Source of the DNA: Burkholderiales bacterium
GTDB taxonomy: Bacteria; Pseudomonadota; Gammaproteobacteria; Burkholderiales; Casimicrobiaceae
Assembly: GCA_025354165.1 (NCBI GenBank)
Contig: JANXNI010000032.1
Location: forward strand, 248,001 to 312,000
Direction of reading: 5' to 3'
Length of the DNA: 64,000 bases
Shown: one piece after another, positions 27,231 to 35,835 of the stretch
Layout: every line of letters starts with the position of its first letter
How positions within the stretch are numbered: the first letter of the stretch is position 1
Program-made: the position numbers and the translations under genes
Notes under the pieces: generated by a model
The model's input: the letters and a program-made list of their open reading frames with translations, nothing else
Told to the model about the DNA's origin: nothing
Databases searched by the model: none

Positions 27231-27560
27231 ATGGCTGGAAAGTATGTCGTCAAGGCTGGCGCAAGCGGGCAATTCATGTTCAACCTGCATGCCGGAAATC
27301 ATCAGGTGATTCTCACGAGCGAAAGCTATAAAGAAAAGACCGGCGCATTGAACGGAATCAAATCGTGCCAGGAGAATTCGCAGAAAGATGAGCGCTTCGA
27401 GCGCAAGGTTGCCAAGGACAACAGCCCCTATTTCGTACTCAAAGCCAGCAACGGCCAGACCATCGGAAAGAGCGAGATGTACTCCGGCGCCAGTGCCATG
27501 GAAAACGGCATTGCTTCAGTCAAAGCCAACGGGGCGACTACGACGATTGACGAGAAATAA
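27231..27560 (+). CDS. YegP/DUF1508 family protein
   Basis: This is a 109-residue protein with two tandem DUF1508 repeats: KYVVKAGASGQFMFNLHAGN with SESYKEKTGALNGIKS, and SPYFVLKASNGQTIGKSEMY with ENGIASVKANG. This is the YegP family, small cytoplasmic proteins of unknown function. The start ATG 27231 has AAAGGA eight to nine bases upstream. The gene stands alone and is convergent with a lipoprotein gene; two hairpins follow it. Confidence 0.9.
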   Translation: MAGKYVVKAGASGQFMFNLHAGNHQVILTSESYKEKTGALNGIKSCQENSQKDERFERKVAKDNSPYFVLKASNGQTIGKSEMYSGASAMENGIASVKANGATTTIDEK

Positions 27561-27607
27561 CGACGGCCGCGACCGTCGTGCGGCGGATACCCGAAAAGGA
27601 TCCGCCG
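27561..27607. terminator. Two hairpins downstream of the YegP-family gene
   Basis: Directly after the stop codon, CGACGG (27561-27566) pairs with CCGTCG (27573-27578), and CGGCGGAT (27581-27588) pairs perfectly with ATCCGCCG (27600-27607). The structures lie between convergent genes and probably limit read-through. There is no U-run, so intrinsic termination is uncertain. Confidence 0.5.
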
Positions 27608-27655
27608 ACAGCGTGATTGGCGGAACCGCAGAGGCTCCGTCTTACGACTTGATGA

Positions 27656-28048
27656 TTACTTCTTGTAGCCCAACTGTGTGAGGCAAACAGCAGCCAGATC
27701 AAGAACTGGCTGCGTAGCGCGAACTTCGGCGGTAACGCCATCATTGACCGAGTTCATGCAAGGAAGCACTTCGTCAGCAATGTCGGAATCAGATTTGCCT
27801 TTTTTGTCGATTTCGGCTTTGACCTTTTCTAGCGCAAGCGGAATCACGGCGCGGCGATCAGCAGCGCTGGCGGCGTTGTAGGCGGTGAGCGTGTCGGTCA
27901 GCGCCAGCGTCGCAGCAGCCGGGGCGCTAGGCGCTGCGGCTGCAGGTGCTGCGACCGGGGCCTTAGCCTCTTCGGCTTTGCCGCAGGCTTGAAGTAAAAG
28001 AATGGCGGACAAACCTGTCACGCCGACCAATGTACGAATGGTTGACAA
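27656..28048 (-). CDS. Small Ala/Pro-rich lipoprotein
   Basis: This is a predicted lipoprotein of about 130 residues. The signal region ends in LLLQACGKAEEA, a lipobox-like motif (LQAC), followed by an Ala/Pro-rich linker (residues about 30-50) and a helical C-terminal part with two Cys (EVLPCMNSVND, AAVCLTQLGYKK) that could form a disulfide. The best start is TTG 28048 (MSTIRTLVGVTG) with AGGA seven bases upstream; no ATG gives a proper signal peptide, and the frame further upstream does not look coding. The function is unknown. It lies downstream of dnaK but behind a terminator, so it is probably transcribed separately. Confidence 0.65.
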   Translation of the reverse strand: MSTIRTLVGVTGLSAILLLQACGKAEEAKAPVAAPAAAAPSAPAAATLALTDTLTAYNAASAADRRAVIPLALEKVKAEIDKKGKSDSDIADEVLPCMNSVNDGVTAEVRATQPVLDLAAVCLTQLGYKK

Positions 28049-28231
28049 AATATTTTCCTGGGAAACGTGCGGCAAAGAAAAGTAGCCGCCACCTCGGAAT
28101 TGTCCCATAACGGGAGGCGTGCCTGTCGCTGTGCCTACGCTGCCGCGCGCGCCGTAGGGCAATGGAATGGACTCCTCTCCCTCAAAAGCATCTGGCAGCA
28201 GATAGTGGCATCTGTTGGCACGGCTGTCGCC

Positions 28232-28260
28232 AAAAAAATTCGGGCTCCCGAAGGAGCCCG
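28232..28260 (-). terminator. Rho-independent terminator after dnaK
   Basis: An 8-bp perfect stem, CGGGCTCC (28241-28248) with GGAGCCCG (28253-28260) and loop CGAA, is followed on the minus strand by AATTTTTTT (from 28240 to 28232). It lies directly after the dnaK stop codon, so the grpE-dnaK transcript ends here and no dnaJ is included. Confidence 0.92.
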
Positions 28261-28268
28261 ATTCACGC

Positions 28269-30254
28269 TTATTTAGCTTTCTTCTCGTCTTTCACTTCCG
28301 TGAAGTCCGCGTCAACCACCTTGGCGTCGTCGCCCGGTTTGCCTCCGCCTGCGGCACCACCGCCTGCACCGGCCGATTCACCGCCACCCGCCGCGCCTGC
28401 CGCAGCACCCGCTGCTGCTTGCTCAGCCTGCGCCGCCGCGTACATCTTCTCGCCCAATTTCTGCGAGACGGTGGACAGCGATTCGAGTTTGGCGTCGAGC
28501 GCTTCTTTCGTTGCCGCCTGATCTTTCAGCAACTCTTCCGCTTCTTTGAGCGCGGCTTCGATGCTCGATTTTTCTGAAGCATCAATCTTGTCGCCATACT
28601 CGGTTAGCGATTTTTTCACGCTGTGCGCGAGCGTGTCGAGGTTGTTCCGCGACTGCACTTCTTCGAGACGTTTTTTGTCCTCAGCCTCGTTGGCTTTGGC
28701 GTCGTTCACCATGCGCTGGATTTCGTCTTCGGAGAGGCCAGAGTTCGCCTTGATGGTGATCTTGTTTTCTTTGCCGGTGCCTTTGTCTTTGGCGCTCACG
28801 TGCAGGATGCCGTTGGCGTCGATGTCAAACTGCACCTCGATCTGCGGCTGGCCGCGCATCGAGGGCGGGATGCCTTCGAGGTTGAACTGACCTAGGCTCT
28901 TGTTGCCTGCGGACACTTCGCGCTCGCCTTGCAGCACGTGAATCGTCACCGCAGACTGATTGTCGTCAGCCGTTGAGAACACTTGCGATGCCTTGGTAGG
29001 AATCGTGGTGTTCTTTTTGATGAGTTTGGTCATCACGCCACCGAGCGTTTCGATGCCGAGCGACAACGGCGTTACGTCAAGCAACAACACGTCGGTGCGG
29101 TCGCCGGACAACACGCTGCCCTGAATCGCGGCACCGACGGCCACGGCTTCGTCCGGGTTAACGTCTTTGCGCGGCTCTTTGCCGAAGAAGGCTTTCACCG
29201 CTTCGATCACTTTGGGCATACGGGTTTGACCGCCGACGAGAATTACGTCGTCGATTTTGTCGACGGTGAGTCCGGCGTCTTTCAGCGCGACTTTGCATGG
29301 CTCGATCGTTTTATTGATGAGCGTTTCCACCAGCGATTCAAGCTTGGCGCGCGTGACTTTAAGCGCCAGATGTTTCGGGCCCGTCGCGTCCATCGCGATG
29401 TACGGCTCGTTGATTTCGCTTTGCTGGCTTGAGGACAATTCGATCTTCGCGCGCTCGGCGGCTGCTTTGATCCGTTGCAGCGCAATCGGGTCTTTGGTCA
29501 GGTCAATGCCGCTCTGCTTTTTGAATTCGTCACAGAGGTAATCAACCAGCAACTGGTCGAAATCTTCGCCGCCGAGGAAGGTGTCGCCGTTGGTCGCGAG
29601 CACTTCAAACTGTTTTTCGCCGTCGACGTCAGCGATCTCGATGATCGAGATGTCGAATGTGCCACCGCCCAAGTCATACACAGCAAATTTGCCGTCTTTT
29701 TTTACTTTGTCTATACCGAAAGCGAGCGCGGCTGCAGTTGGTTCGTTGATGATGCGTTTTACTTCAAGGCCTGCGATGCGACCAGCGTCTTTAGTTGCCT
29801 GTCGCTGGCTATCGTTGAAGTAAGCGGGCACCGTGATCACGGCCTCGGTGACTTCATGACCGAGATAATCCTCAGCCGTCTTTTTCATTTTGCGCAGAAT
29901 TTCTGCAGATACCGCAGGCGGCGAGAGCTTTTTGCCGCGCACTTCGACCCATGCGTCGCCGTTGTCATTTTTGACGATGGCGTACGGCATCAGCCCGATG
30001 TCCTTCTGCACTTCTTTTTCTTCGAAGCGACGACCGATCAGGCGCTTGACCGCGTAGATCGTGGCTTTCGGGTTGGTGACGGCCTGACGCTTGGCGGGCG
30101 CGCCAACGGTGATCTCGCCGTCTTCCATGTAGGCAACGGTGGAAGGCGTGGTGCGCGCGCCTTCCGAGTTTTCGATGACCTTCGGGACACCGCCCTCAAT
30201 GACTGCCACGCACGAGTTGGTCGTGCCCAGATCGATACCAATAATTCTGCTCAT
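28269..30254 (-). CDS. dnaK: Chaperone protein DnaK (Hsp70)
   Basis: This is a 661-residue Hsp70 chaperone, cytoplasmic and ATP-dependent, working with GrpE and DnaJ. The nucleotide-binding domain opens with [19 protein letters not shown] and shows [31 protein letters not shown] and [11 protein letters not shown]. The linker [16 protein letters not shown] leads into the substrate domain, and a long Gly/Ala-rich tail precedes [14 protein letters not shown]. The tail makes the protein slightly longer than the usual 640. The ATG at 30254 has AAGGAAA nearby. It lies 72 bases after grpE and is followed immediately by a clear terminator, with dnaJ absent from the neighbourhood. Confidence 0.98.
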   Translation of the reverse strand: MSRIIGIDLGTTNSCVAVIEGGVPKVIENSEGARTTPSTVAYMEDGEITVGAPAKRQAVTNPKATIYAVKRLIGRRFEEKEVQKDIGLMPYAIVKNDNGDAWVEVRGKKLSPPAVSAEILRKMKKTAEDYLGHEVTEAVITVPAYFNDSQRQATKDAGRIAGLEVKRIINEPTAAALAFGIDKVKKDGKFAVYDLGGGTFDISIIEIADVDGEKQFEVLATNGDTFLGGEDFDQLLVDYLCDEFKKQSGIDLTKDPIALQRIKAAAERAKIELSSSQQSEINEPYIAMDATGPKHLALKVTRAKLESLVETLINKTIEPCKVALKDAGLTVDKIDDVILVGGQTRMPKVIEAVKAFFGKEPRKDVNPDEAVAVGAAIQGSVLSGDRTDVLLLDVTPLSLGIETLGGVMTKLIKKNTTIPTKASQVFSTADDNQSAVTIHVLQGEREVSAGNKSLGQFNLEGIPPSMRGQPQIEVQFDIDANGILHVSAKDKGTGKENKITIKANSGLSEDEIQRMVNDAKANEAEDKKRLEEVQSRNNLDTLAHSVKKSLTEYGDKIDASEKSSIEAALKEAEELLKDQAATKEALDAKLESLSTVSQKLGEKMYAAAQAEQAAAGAAAGAAGGGESAGAGGGAAGGGKPGDDAKVVDADFTEVKDEKKAK

Positions 30255-30326
30255 GATTGATTTCCTTTTATTTTTGTTTGCGTGGGCACGGTGTGCTCAC
30301 CTTACGATGACTCATATGTTTGGGGA

Positions 30327-30944
30327 CTAAGCCTGCGGTTCAACTGGCGGAGTGCTCGAATTTTGAGCAGCGTCGGCAGACGCAGCTTCGGGTGCCTTCG
30401 CAACAGCGACCATCGCTGGACGCAATACGCGCTCAGCCATCGTGTAGCCCTTTTGAAAGACTTGAAGCACCGTGCCGGGCGCTTCGGTCGATTCGATTTG
30501 CGAGATGGCCTGATGCAGGTTCGGGTCGAACCGGGCCTTGTCGGCCTTAACCTCTTTCACTTTGGCGCGCTCGAACGCACTCGCCAGATTTTTGAGCGTC
30601 ATGTCGACGCCCATCTTGATTTGCTGGGTGTTGCTTTGTTCGTCCTTGAGCACCATTTCCAGTGTGTCTTTCACTGCCAAAAGCGAAAACGCGAAGTCTT
30701 TTGCCGCAAATTCACGCGCCGACTGCATTTCTTGCGCGTTGCGTTTGCGCAGGTTTTCCTGTTCGGCGAGCGAGCGAAGTTGCTGATCCTTCAACTGCTC
30801 TTTGAGCGCGGCGATTTCGTTTTGCGCAGCGGCGTACTTCTGTTCGTCGTTGAGCCACGGATCGGCGTCCGGCGGGACAGCCTTGAACGAGTCGAGCGGA
30901 TCGAGGGAGATATCGGGTGTGTTTTGTTCGTCGGGCGTAGCCAT
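30327..30944 (-). CDS. grpE: Nucleotide exchange factor GrpE
   Basis: This is a 205-residue GrpE, the nucleotide exchange factor of DnaK. A long N-terminal coiled coil (EIAALKEQLKDQQLRSLAEQ, with LRKRNAQEMQSAREFA) precedes the beta-wing domain with the family signature FDPNLHQAISQIES and GYTMAERVLRPAMVAV. It is the promoter-proximal gene of grpE-dnaK on the minus strand, with a sigma-32-like promoter about 45-70 bases upstream. The Shine-Dalgarno is poor (AAGAAA). It is an ordinary heat-shock component, and no HrcA CIRCE box was seen here. Confidence 0.96.
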   Translation of the reverse strand: MATPDEQNTPDISLDPLDSFKAVPPDADPWLNDEQKYAAAQNEIAALKEQLKDQQLRSLAEQENLRKRNAQEMQSAREFAAKDFAFSLLAVKDTLEMVLKDEQSNTQQIKMGVDMTLKNLASAFERAKVKEVKADKARFDPNLHQAISQIESTEAPGTVLQVFQKGYTMAERVLRPAMVAVAKAPEAASADAAQNSSTPPVEPQA

Positions 30945-30987
30945 TTTTTTCTTAGTAGCGCTTGCTAAAACAATGTGTTAGCCGACA

Positions 30988-31014
30988 GTTAGGGGTGGGT
31001 TCCCCTATTTCAAG
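30988..31014 (-). promoter_or_regulatory. Sigma-32 (RpoH)-like promoter of grpE-dnaK
   Basis: Reading the minus strand, CTTGAAA (31014-31008) is followed after 12 bases by CCCCTAAC (30995-30988), close to the heat-shock consensus of CTTGAAA and CCCCATNT, although the spacing is at the short end. Transcription would start near 30980, giving a 5' leader of roughly 35 bases before grpE at 30944. Position and sequence agree, but the start site is untested. Confidence 0.65.
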
Positions 31015-31032
31015 CAAGGGTATGAAAATTTT

Positions 31033-31152
31033 AAGCAGCTTTTTGATGAATTGCTTATTTTACTAGGGCTCGATGCGGTAAACGCCTCAAGTCGATATTT
31101 GGTCAATTTAGCGTATACCCCAAGTGCAATATAAGTTTCGGCATCAAGTTGT
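31033..31152. repeat. 120-bp palindromic element, copy 3 (diverged)
   Basis: This 120-bp copy lies in the 342-base spacer between grpE and the S9 peptidase. The left arm starts GCAGCTTTTTGATGAA and ends TAGGGCT (31073). The right arm ends in CAAGTTGTT and carries ACCCCAAGTGCA. TCGA at 31092-31095 is within one base of the geometric centre (31092.5). Divergence from the other copies is larger, but length, arm ends and centre agree. It is upstream of both divergent genes. Confidence 0.55.
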
Positions 31153-31163
31153 TACATGAGAAT

Positions 31164-31258
31164 CGGAAATTTCCGTTCCTCACCGCAACTCATCCCCCCA
31201 TCCCGCCAATTCATCGCAGCCATCTGGAGGCCACGATGCCGATGTCCTAAATTGGCGG
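31164..31258. promoter_or_regulatory. Symmetric sites upstream of the S9 peptidase
   Basis: A perfect 12-bp palindrome CGGAAATTTCCG (31164-31175) is followed by an inverted pair CCGCCAATT (31203-31211) and AATTGGCGG (31250-31258), with CATCG (31212-31216) and CGATG (31234-31238) nested inside. Together these can form a long hairpin in the leader of the peptidase gene, or operator sites for a dimeric regulator. No named regulator fits. The rest of the spacer holds no gene. Confidence 0.4.
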
Positions 31259-31286
31259 CTGTTTCAAATTCTCAAAGGTTGTCTTC

Positions 31287-33194
31287 ATGAAATTCACCCG
31301 TTGGCTGTTAGCGCTTACCAGCGCCAGCCTCATTGCCACAAGCGCGATCACCGCGCAAGCGCAGCCCGTAAAGCAGTATCCGCTGCGCGATTTCTTCAAA
31401 AAACCGGAGCAGACCAGTTTCCGGATTTCGCCTGACGGCAAAGCGCTCGGCTTCATGCAGCCGTACGAAACGCGCATGAACATCTTCGTGCAGCCGATTG
31501 ACAAGGTCGGCACTAAGGCTGGGATTAAACGCGTTACCAGCGAAACCGCGCGCGATATTTCGGGCTATTTTTTCAAAACAGCGACGCAGGTGCTCTACGT
31601 TAAAGACTTCGGTGGCGATGAGAATTTTCACGTCGTAGCCGTGGATGTGACGACCGGAGCGATCAAGGATTTGACGCCGCACGATGGCGTGCGCGCGAAC
31701 ATTCTTGACGCGCTGGAAGACGACGAAGATCACATTCTGGTCACCCACAACAAACGCGACAAGAAAATTTTTGATGTGTATCGCATCAACATCAAGACCG
31801 GCGAAGAAAAACTCGCGGCGCAGAATCCGGGCAACTTCACCGAATGGGTCACCGATCACGCCGGGAAACTTCGCGCTGCGATATCTACCGATGGTGTGAA
31901 CACGTCGCTGTTCTATCGCGACACCGAAGCCGACGCGTTCAAACCGCTGCTCACCACCAACTTCCGTGAAGGCGTGACGCCCGTCGGCTGGTCGGCGGAC
32001 AACGCGCTGATGTACGTCTCGTCGAATCGCGGCCGCGACAAATCGGCACTGTTCGAATTCGACCCGAAAACGGCGAAAGAAGGCAAGCTGATTTACGAAC
32101 ACCCCGAGGTCGACGTGTCCTCGCTCGCGTGGTCACGTGCGAGGAAGGTCTACACCTACACGACGGTCGATGTTGATAAAGAAGTACCAGTGTTTTTCGA
32201 CAAAGAATCTGAGCGCATTTACAAATCGCTGCAGGCGAAGCTCGGTGGCTATGACATCAGCTCGGTCGGCGCGACCAAAGACGAGCAACAGATGATCGTC
32301 GCGACTTACAACGACCGCACGCCGGGCGCGCGCTATTTGTATGACGTGAAAGCGGACAAATTGACCAAGCTCGCGGATATCAATACCGCGATTGCAGAGA
32401 CCGACATGGCTGAAATGAAGCCGGTGAAATACACGGCGCGCGATGGGCTTGTGATTCGTGGCTATCTCACGTTACCGAAGGGTGTCGCGGCGAAAAACCT
32501 GCCTGTGATCATCAACCCGCATGGTGGCCCGTGGGCGCGCGACCAATGGGGCTACAACCGGGAGATTCAGTTCCTCGCCAATCGTGGCTACGCGGTGTTG
32601 CAGATGAACTTCCGTGGCTCGACGGGTTTCGGTCGCAAATTTCTCGAAGCGTCATTCAAGCAATGGGGTCTTAGCATGCAGGACGACATCACAGACGGCG
32701 TTGAATGGCTCGTAAAGGAAGGCATTGCCGACCCAAAACGCGTCGCGATTTACGGTGGAAGTTATGGCGGTTACGCCACGCTGATGGGCATTACCAAGAC
32801 GCCGGATTTGTACGCGGCAGCGGTTGATTATGTCGGCGTATCGAACATGTTCAGTTTCATGAACACGATCCCACCGTACTGGAAGCCCATGCTCGAAATG
32901 TTCACTGAAATGGTGGGTGACCCCGAAAAGGACAAGGCGCAATTGACGGCAACGTCACCAGCCTTGAACGCCGAGAAGATCAAAACGCCGCTGTTCGTCG
33001 CGCAGGGCGCGAAAGATCCACGCGTGAACAAAGCCGAGAGTGATCAGATGGTTGAAGCGCTCAAGAAACGCGGTACCGATGTCGATTACATGGTCAAAGA
33101 CAACGAAGGCCACGGCTTCCGCAATCAGGAAAATCAGTTTGATTTTTATGAGGCTATGGAGAAGTTTCTGGCCAAGCATTTGAAGAAGGTGTAG
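31287..33194 (+). CDS. S9-family prolyl oligopeptidase-like peptidase, exported
   Basis: This is a 635-residue serine peptidase. A signal peptide ([20 protein letters not shown]) is followed by a beta-propeller part (residues about 35-370) and a C-terminal alpha/beta-hydrolase peptidase domain. The latter shows [15 protein letters not shown] (oxyanion), the nucleophile elbow [13 protein letters not shown], Asp in the QGAKDPRV region and His in NEGHGF. It probably removes dipeptides or short peptides in the periplasm or outside the cell, as in the S9C acylaminoacyl-peptidase/DPP group. The closest subfamily is uncertain. It is monocistronic, divergent from grpE. Confidence 0.92.
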   Translation: MKFTRWLLALTSASLIATSAITAQAQPVKQYPLRDFFKKPEQTSFRISPDGKALGFMQPYETRMNIFVQPIDKVGTKAGIKRVTSETARDISGYFFKTATQVLYVKDFGGDENFHVVAVDVTTGAIKDLTPHDGVRANILDALEDDEDHILVTHNKRDKKIFDVYRINIKTGEEKLAAQNPGNFTEWVTDHAGKLRAAISTDGVNTSLFYRDTEADAFKPLLTTNFREGVTPVGWSADNALMYVSSNRGRDKSALFEFDPKTAKEGKLIYEHPEVDVSSLAWSRARKVYTYTTVDVDKEVPVFFDKESERIYKSLQAKLGGYDISSVGATKDEQQMIVATYNDRTPGARYLYDVKADKLTKLADINTAIAETDMAEMKPVKYTARDGLVIRGYLTLPKGVAAKNLPVIINPHGGPWARDQWGYNREIQFLANRGYAVLQMNFRGSTGFGRKFLEASFKQWGLSMQDDITDGVEWLVKEGIADPKRVAIYGGSYGGYATLMGITKTPDLYAAAVDYVGVSNMFSFMNTIPPYWKPMLEMFTEMVGDPEKDKAQLTATSPALNAEKIKTPLFVAQGAKDPRVNKAESDQMVEALKKRGTDVDYMVKDNEGHGFRNQENQFDFYEAMEKFLAKHLKKV

Positions 33195-33204
33195 CGCCCT
33201 CTCA

Positions 33205-33318
33205 TTTGACGTCATCCCCGGCGCAATGCGGGGTCCAGCTCGCCGCAAAAAAGGCTGTCCAGCGCAATTGCGGCTGCCACCGATCTGAATTCCCGCCCGT
33301 TGCGAGAATGACGGCAAA
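33205..33318. repeat. 114-bp palindromic intergenic repeat (GTCATCCCCG type)
   Basis: The terminal inverted repeats TTTGACGTCAT (33205-33215) and ATGACGGCAAA (33308-33318) match at 10 of 11 positions. An inner hairpin pairs CCCCG (33216-33220) with CGGGG (33229-33233), and the other end carries CCCGCCCGTTGCGAG. This resembles the widely dispersed proteobacterial repeat that begins GTCATTCCCGC. It separates the convergent peptidase and histidine-kinase genes and is distinct from the TCGA-centred family. Confidence 0.65.
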
Positions 33319-33345
33319 TGGGGCGGTGGTTCTAGGTTCTTTGCG

Positions 33346-34836
33346 CTAAGCGCTAACCGGCAACCAAACCGTAAACACCGCCCCACCACTCGCCTGATTC
33401 GCCGCCTGCACAGTTCCTTCGTGCAGTTGCGCGACGCGTTGAACAATCGCGAGACCGAGGCCCGCGTGGCCTCGCCCTTCGCGGTGACGGCTTCCCTGAA
33501 AGAAGCGTTCGAACACATGCGGCAAATCCTGCGGCGCGATGCCGGGGCCGGCGTCGGCGACGGTCAGCGCAACGCCGTCCGCGTCTGCTTTTGCCGACAG
33601 CGTTACCGCGCTGCCCTCCGGCGTGTAGCGCATAGCGTTGTCGATCAGGTTCGCAACGGCGCGCTCAATCAGCGCCGCGTCAATCGGCACCATCGGTAAA
33701 CCCTCCGCGTAGTCGACATTGATGTCGATGTTGCGTGAATGCCCGGCGGCGGAAAAGCGGGCAGCCAGATCATCGAGCAATTCACCGACATGCGCAGGCG
33801 CTTTTTCTACCGGCACTTCGTCGCTATCCAGCCGTGCGAAATCGAACAACGAAGCCGACAATCGATCCAGATGCTTGGCGTTTTGCATCGCGACTTCGAG
33901 GAAGCGTTTGCGCTCAGCGTCCGTCATTTGCTCGCCGCGCAGCTGCACCGTCTCCAGATGGCCCATCAGCGACGTCAACGGTGTGCGCAGATCGTGCGAG
34001 ATGCTGGCCACCCATTCGCGCCGTGTGGCATCCATGCGGCGAACGCGCTGCACTTGCTCGCGCAGGCGCGTCACCATCGCACGGAAGGCGCGCGAGAGAC
34101 GACCGATTTCGTCATTGCGCGATTCGTAGGGCATCGCCTTCGCTTCGATCGCGCTCTCAATGTCACCCGCGCTCACGGCGTCAGCCGCGTTGGTCAAGCG
34201 ACGCAGCGGCCGCGTAATGAGCGAGAGCACGGCGAGCACCAGGAGCGCGCTGACCAGCGTTGCCCCCAGCGCAACATAGAGCGCCGTGCGATTGGCCGAA
34301 CTGGACATCAGAATACGATTGCTGTCGACTCTTGGCGAGCGCATCAGGACGTACACGTATCCCGTCATCATGTCGCCGTCCTGCAACGGCGCAGCGGCGA
34401 ATAGCGCCTGCGAATTCGGAAACTCCGGGTCGTCGCCGAACACCGTCTGCCCGACCGGTGCGCTCATGAGCTGCTTGATTGGATTGAGCGAGAGCATGCT
34501 CTTGCTGCCAATCGAGCGGTCCTTGGTGTAACCCGCACGGACGTGTCCGCTGTTGTCGAGCAGATAGATCGCGCTGCTTGGATCGAGCAGCAACATCTGC
34601 TCGAAGCGGTTTTCGACTTCCTCCCGGTTCAGCGCGTCAAACTTGCCGAGCTCCGGGTACATCTGCGCCACGTTCTGCGCGAAGGCGAGACCCTGACGCT
34701 GGCGCAGTTCGTCGTAGTACGACATGTACGCGAAATTCGCAGCCATGACGAAAATGAGGCCGATCAGGATGCAAAAGGCGACGACCAGCGCGACGATGCG
34801 CGTGCGCAGGCTGTTGAATCCAAGACCAAAATTCAT
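33346..34836 (-). CDS. Sensor histidine kinase
   Basis: This is a 496-residue membrane sensor kinase. Its parts are TM1 (residues about 13-38), a periplasmic sensor region (about 39-184), TM2 (about 186-207), HAMP (about 208-262), a HisKA domain with phospho-acceptor His281 in ASISHDLRTPLTSLMGH, and an HATPase domain with NLIDNAMRYTP (N box), DAGPGIAP (G1) and GHAGLGLAIV (G2). It autophosphorylates and passes phosphate to the OmpR-type regulator encoded 111 bases upstream on the same strand. The signal is unknown; the periplasmic part has no motif I can name. Confidence 0.93.
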   Translation of the reverse strand: MNFGLGFNSLRTRIVALVVAFCILIGLIFVMAANFAYMSYYDELRQRQGLAFAQNVAQMYPELGKFDALNREEVENRFEQMLLLDPSSAIYLLDNSGHVRAGYTKDRSIGSKSMLSLNPIKQLMSAPVGQTVFGDDPEFPNSQALFAAAPLQDGDMMTGYVYVLMRSPRVDSNRILMSSSANRTALYVALGATLVSALLVLAVLSLITRPLRRLTNAADAVSAGDIESAIEAKAMPYESRNDEIGRLSRAFRAMVTRLREQVQRVRRMDATRREWVASISHDLRTPLTSLMGHLETVQLRGEQMTDAERKRFLEVAMQNAKHLDRLSASLFDFARLDSDEVPVEKAPAHVGELLDDLAARFSAAGHSRNIDINVDYAEGLPMVPIDAALIERAVANLIDNAMRYTPEGSAVTLSAKADADGVALTVADAGPGIAPQDLPHVFERFFQGSRHREGRGHAGLGLAIVQRVAQLHEGTVQAANQASGGAVFTVWLPVSA

Positions 34837-34947
34837 TTATCGGGATGCAGTGTTAGGCGCGCGGCGCACAGCAACCGCAATGTACGCCCTTGTACATGAG
34901 GATTGCGAGCACCGCGCAACGACACAATGCGCCCGAGAAATGAATTT

Positions 34948-35652
34948 TCACGCGGGGTCGGTGAAGCGGTAGCCGACACCACGCACCGTCAACACGTAAG
35001 TTGGATGCGCCGGATCGGCCTCGATCTTGGCGCGCAGCCGATTGATATGCGTGTTGACGTTGTGCTCGTAGCTCTCAAGCGTTGTCGACCACACCGCATT
35101 CAGCAACTGTGAGCGGGTGTAAACACGACCCGGATTCTGCGCGAAGAACAGCAGCAGATCGAACTCTTTTGCGGTGAGCGCAACGGGTTTGTCGGCAAGC
35201 TTCACTTCACGGCGCACCGGGTCAATGGTCAATCCTTCAAATTTCAATGCGCCACCAGCCGGTGAAGGCGCAGGCGTTCCCATGCGCTCCGCGCGACGCA
35301 GCAGCGCCTTGGCGCGGGCTTGCAGTTCGGGGATTGAGAACGGCTTGCCGAGGTAATCGTCGGCGCCCATTTCGAGGCCGACGACGCGATCAATCTCGCC
35401 CGCCTTCGCCGTGAGCATGAGGATCGGCGTGTAATGCGTCGGGTCGGCACGCAGCGCGCGGCACACCTCAAGCCCGTTCATGCCCGGCAACATCAGGTCG
35501 AGCACGATCAGATCAAACGGCTTCGCCTGCGCCGCCGCAAGCCCCGCCTTGCCGTCCAGCGCGCATTCGGCGTGATGACCCAAATCCTCCATGTGCAAAC
35601 GGATCAGCTGCGCGATTTCTGCGTTGTCTTCGATCACTAAAACGTTCGACAT
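34948..35652 (-). CDS. OmpR-family response regulator
   Basis: This is a 234-residue two-component response regulator. The receiver domain has VLVIEDN (acidic pocket), phospho-acceptor Asp52 in LIVLDLMLPGMNG, the Thr in LMLTAKAG and the Lys in DYLGKPFS. The C-terminal winged helix (residues about 135-232, KPVALTAKEFDLLLFFAQNP, GVGYRFTDPA) binds DNA. I chose ATG 35652 (MSNVLVIED), with AAAG seven bases upstream; ATG 35658 is almost equal, and the frame is open to 35796. It pairs with the histidine kinase gene downstream and is divergent from an ECF-type sigma factor gene. Confidence 0.93.
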   Translation of the reverse strand: MSNVLVIEDNAEIAQLIRLHMEDLGHHAECALDGKAGLAAAQAKPFDLIVLDLMLPGMNGLEVCRALRADPTHYTPILMLTAKAGEIDRVVGLEMGADDYLGKPFSIPELQARAKALLRRAERMGTPAPSPAGGALKFEGLTIDPVRREVKLADKPVALTAKEFDLLLFFAQNPGRVYTRSQLLNAVWSTTLESYEHNVNTHINRLRAKIEADPAHPTYVLTVRGVGYRFTDPA

Positions 35653-35835
35653 GTCCATGCTTTCTGGTCGCCCGGACGCAGCACTTCCTGACAAATTACA
35701 CAACAGCGCATAAAAACGCCACTTTTTGGGATTGTTATGAAAACGATATGTTGGCGCGATTAGACCGCGATTTTGGGCAAACAAAATTAATCCCATCGAA
35801 ACACGCCAGTCCCGGCATTTTTCAGGAGCCCAACC

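Noticed and set aside
29475-30260. A 261-residue open frame antisense to dnaK
   Set aside because: dnaK is unmistakable on the other strand. The antisense frame has no motif and reads like a mirror of codon bias.
30945-31286. A CIRCE box for HrcA upstream of grpE
   Set aside because: I looked for TTAGCACTC-type arms and found none in this spacer; the sigma-32-like pair explains heat control better.
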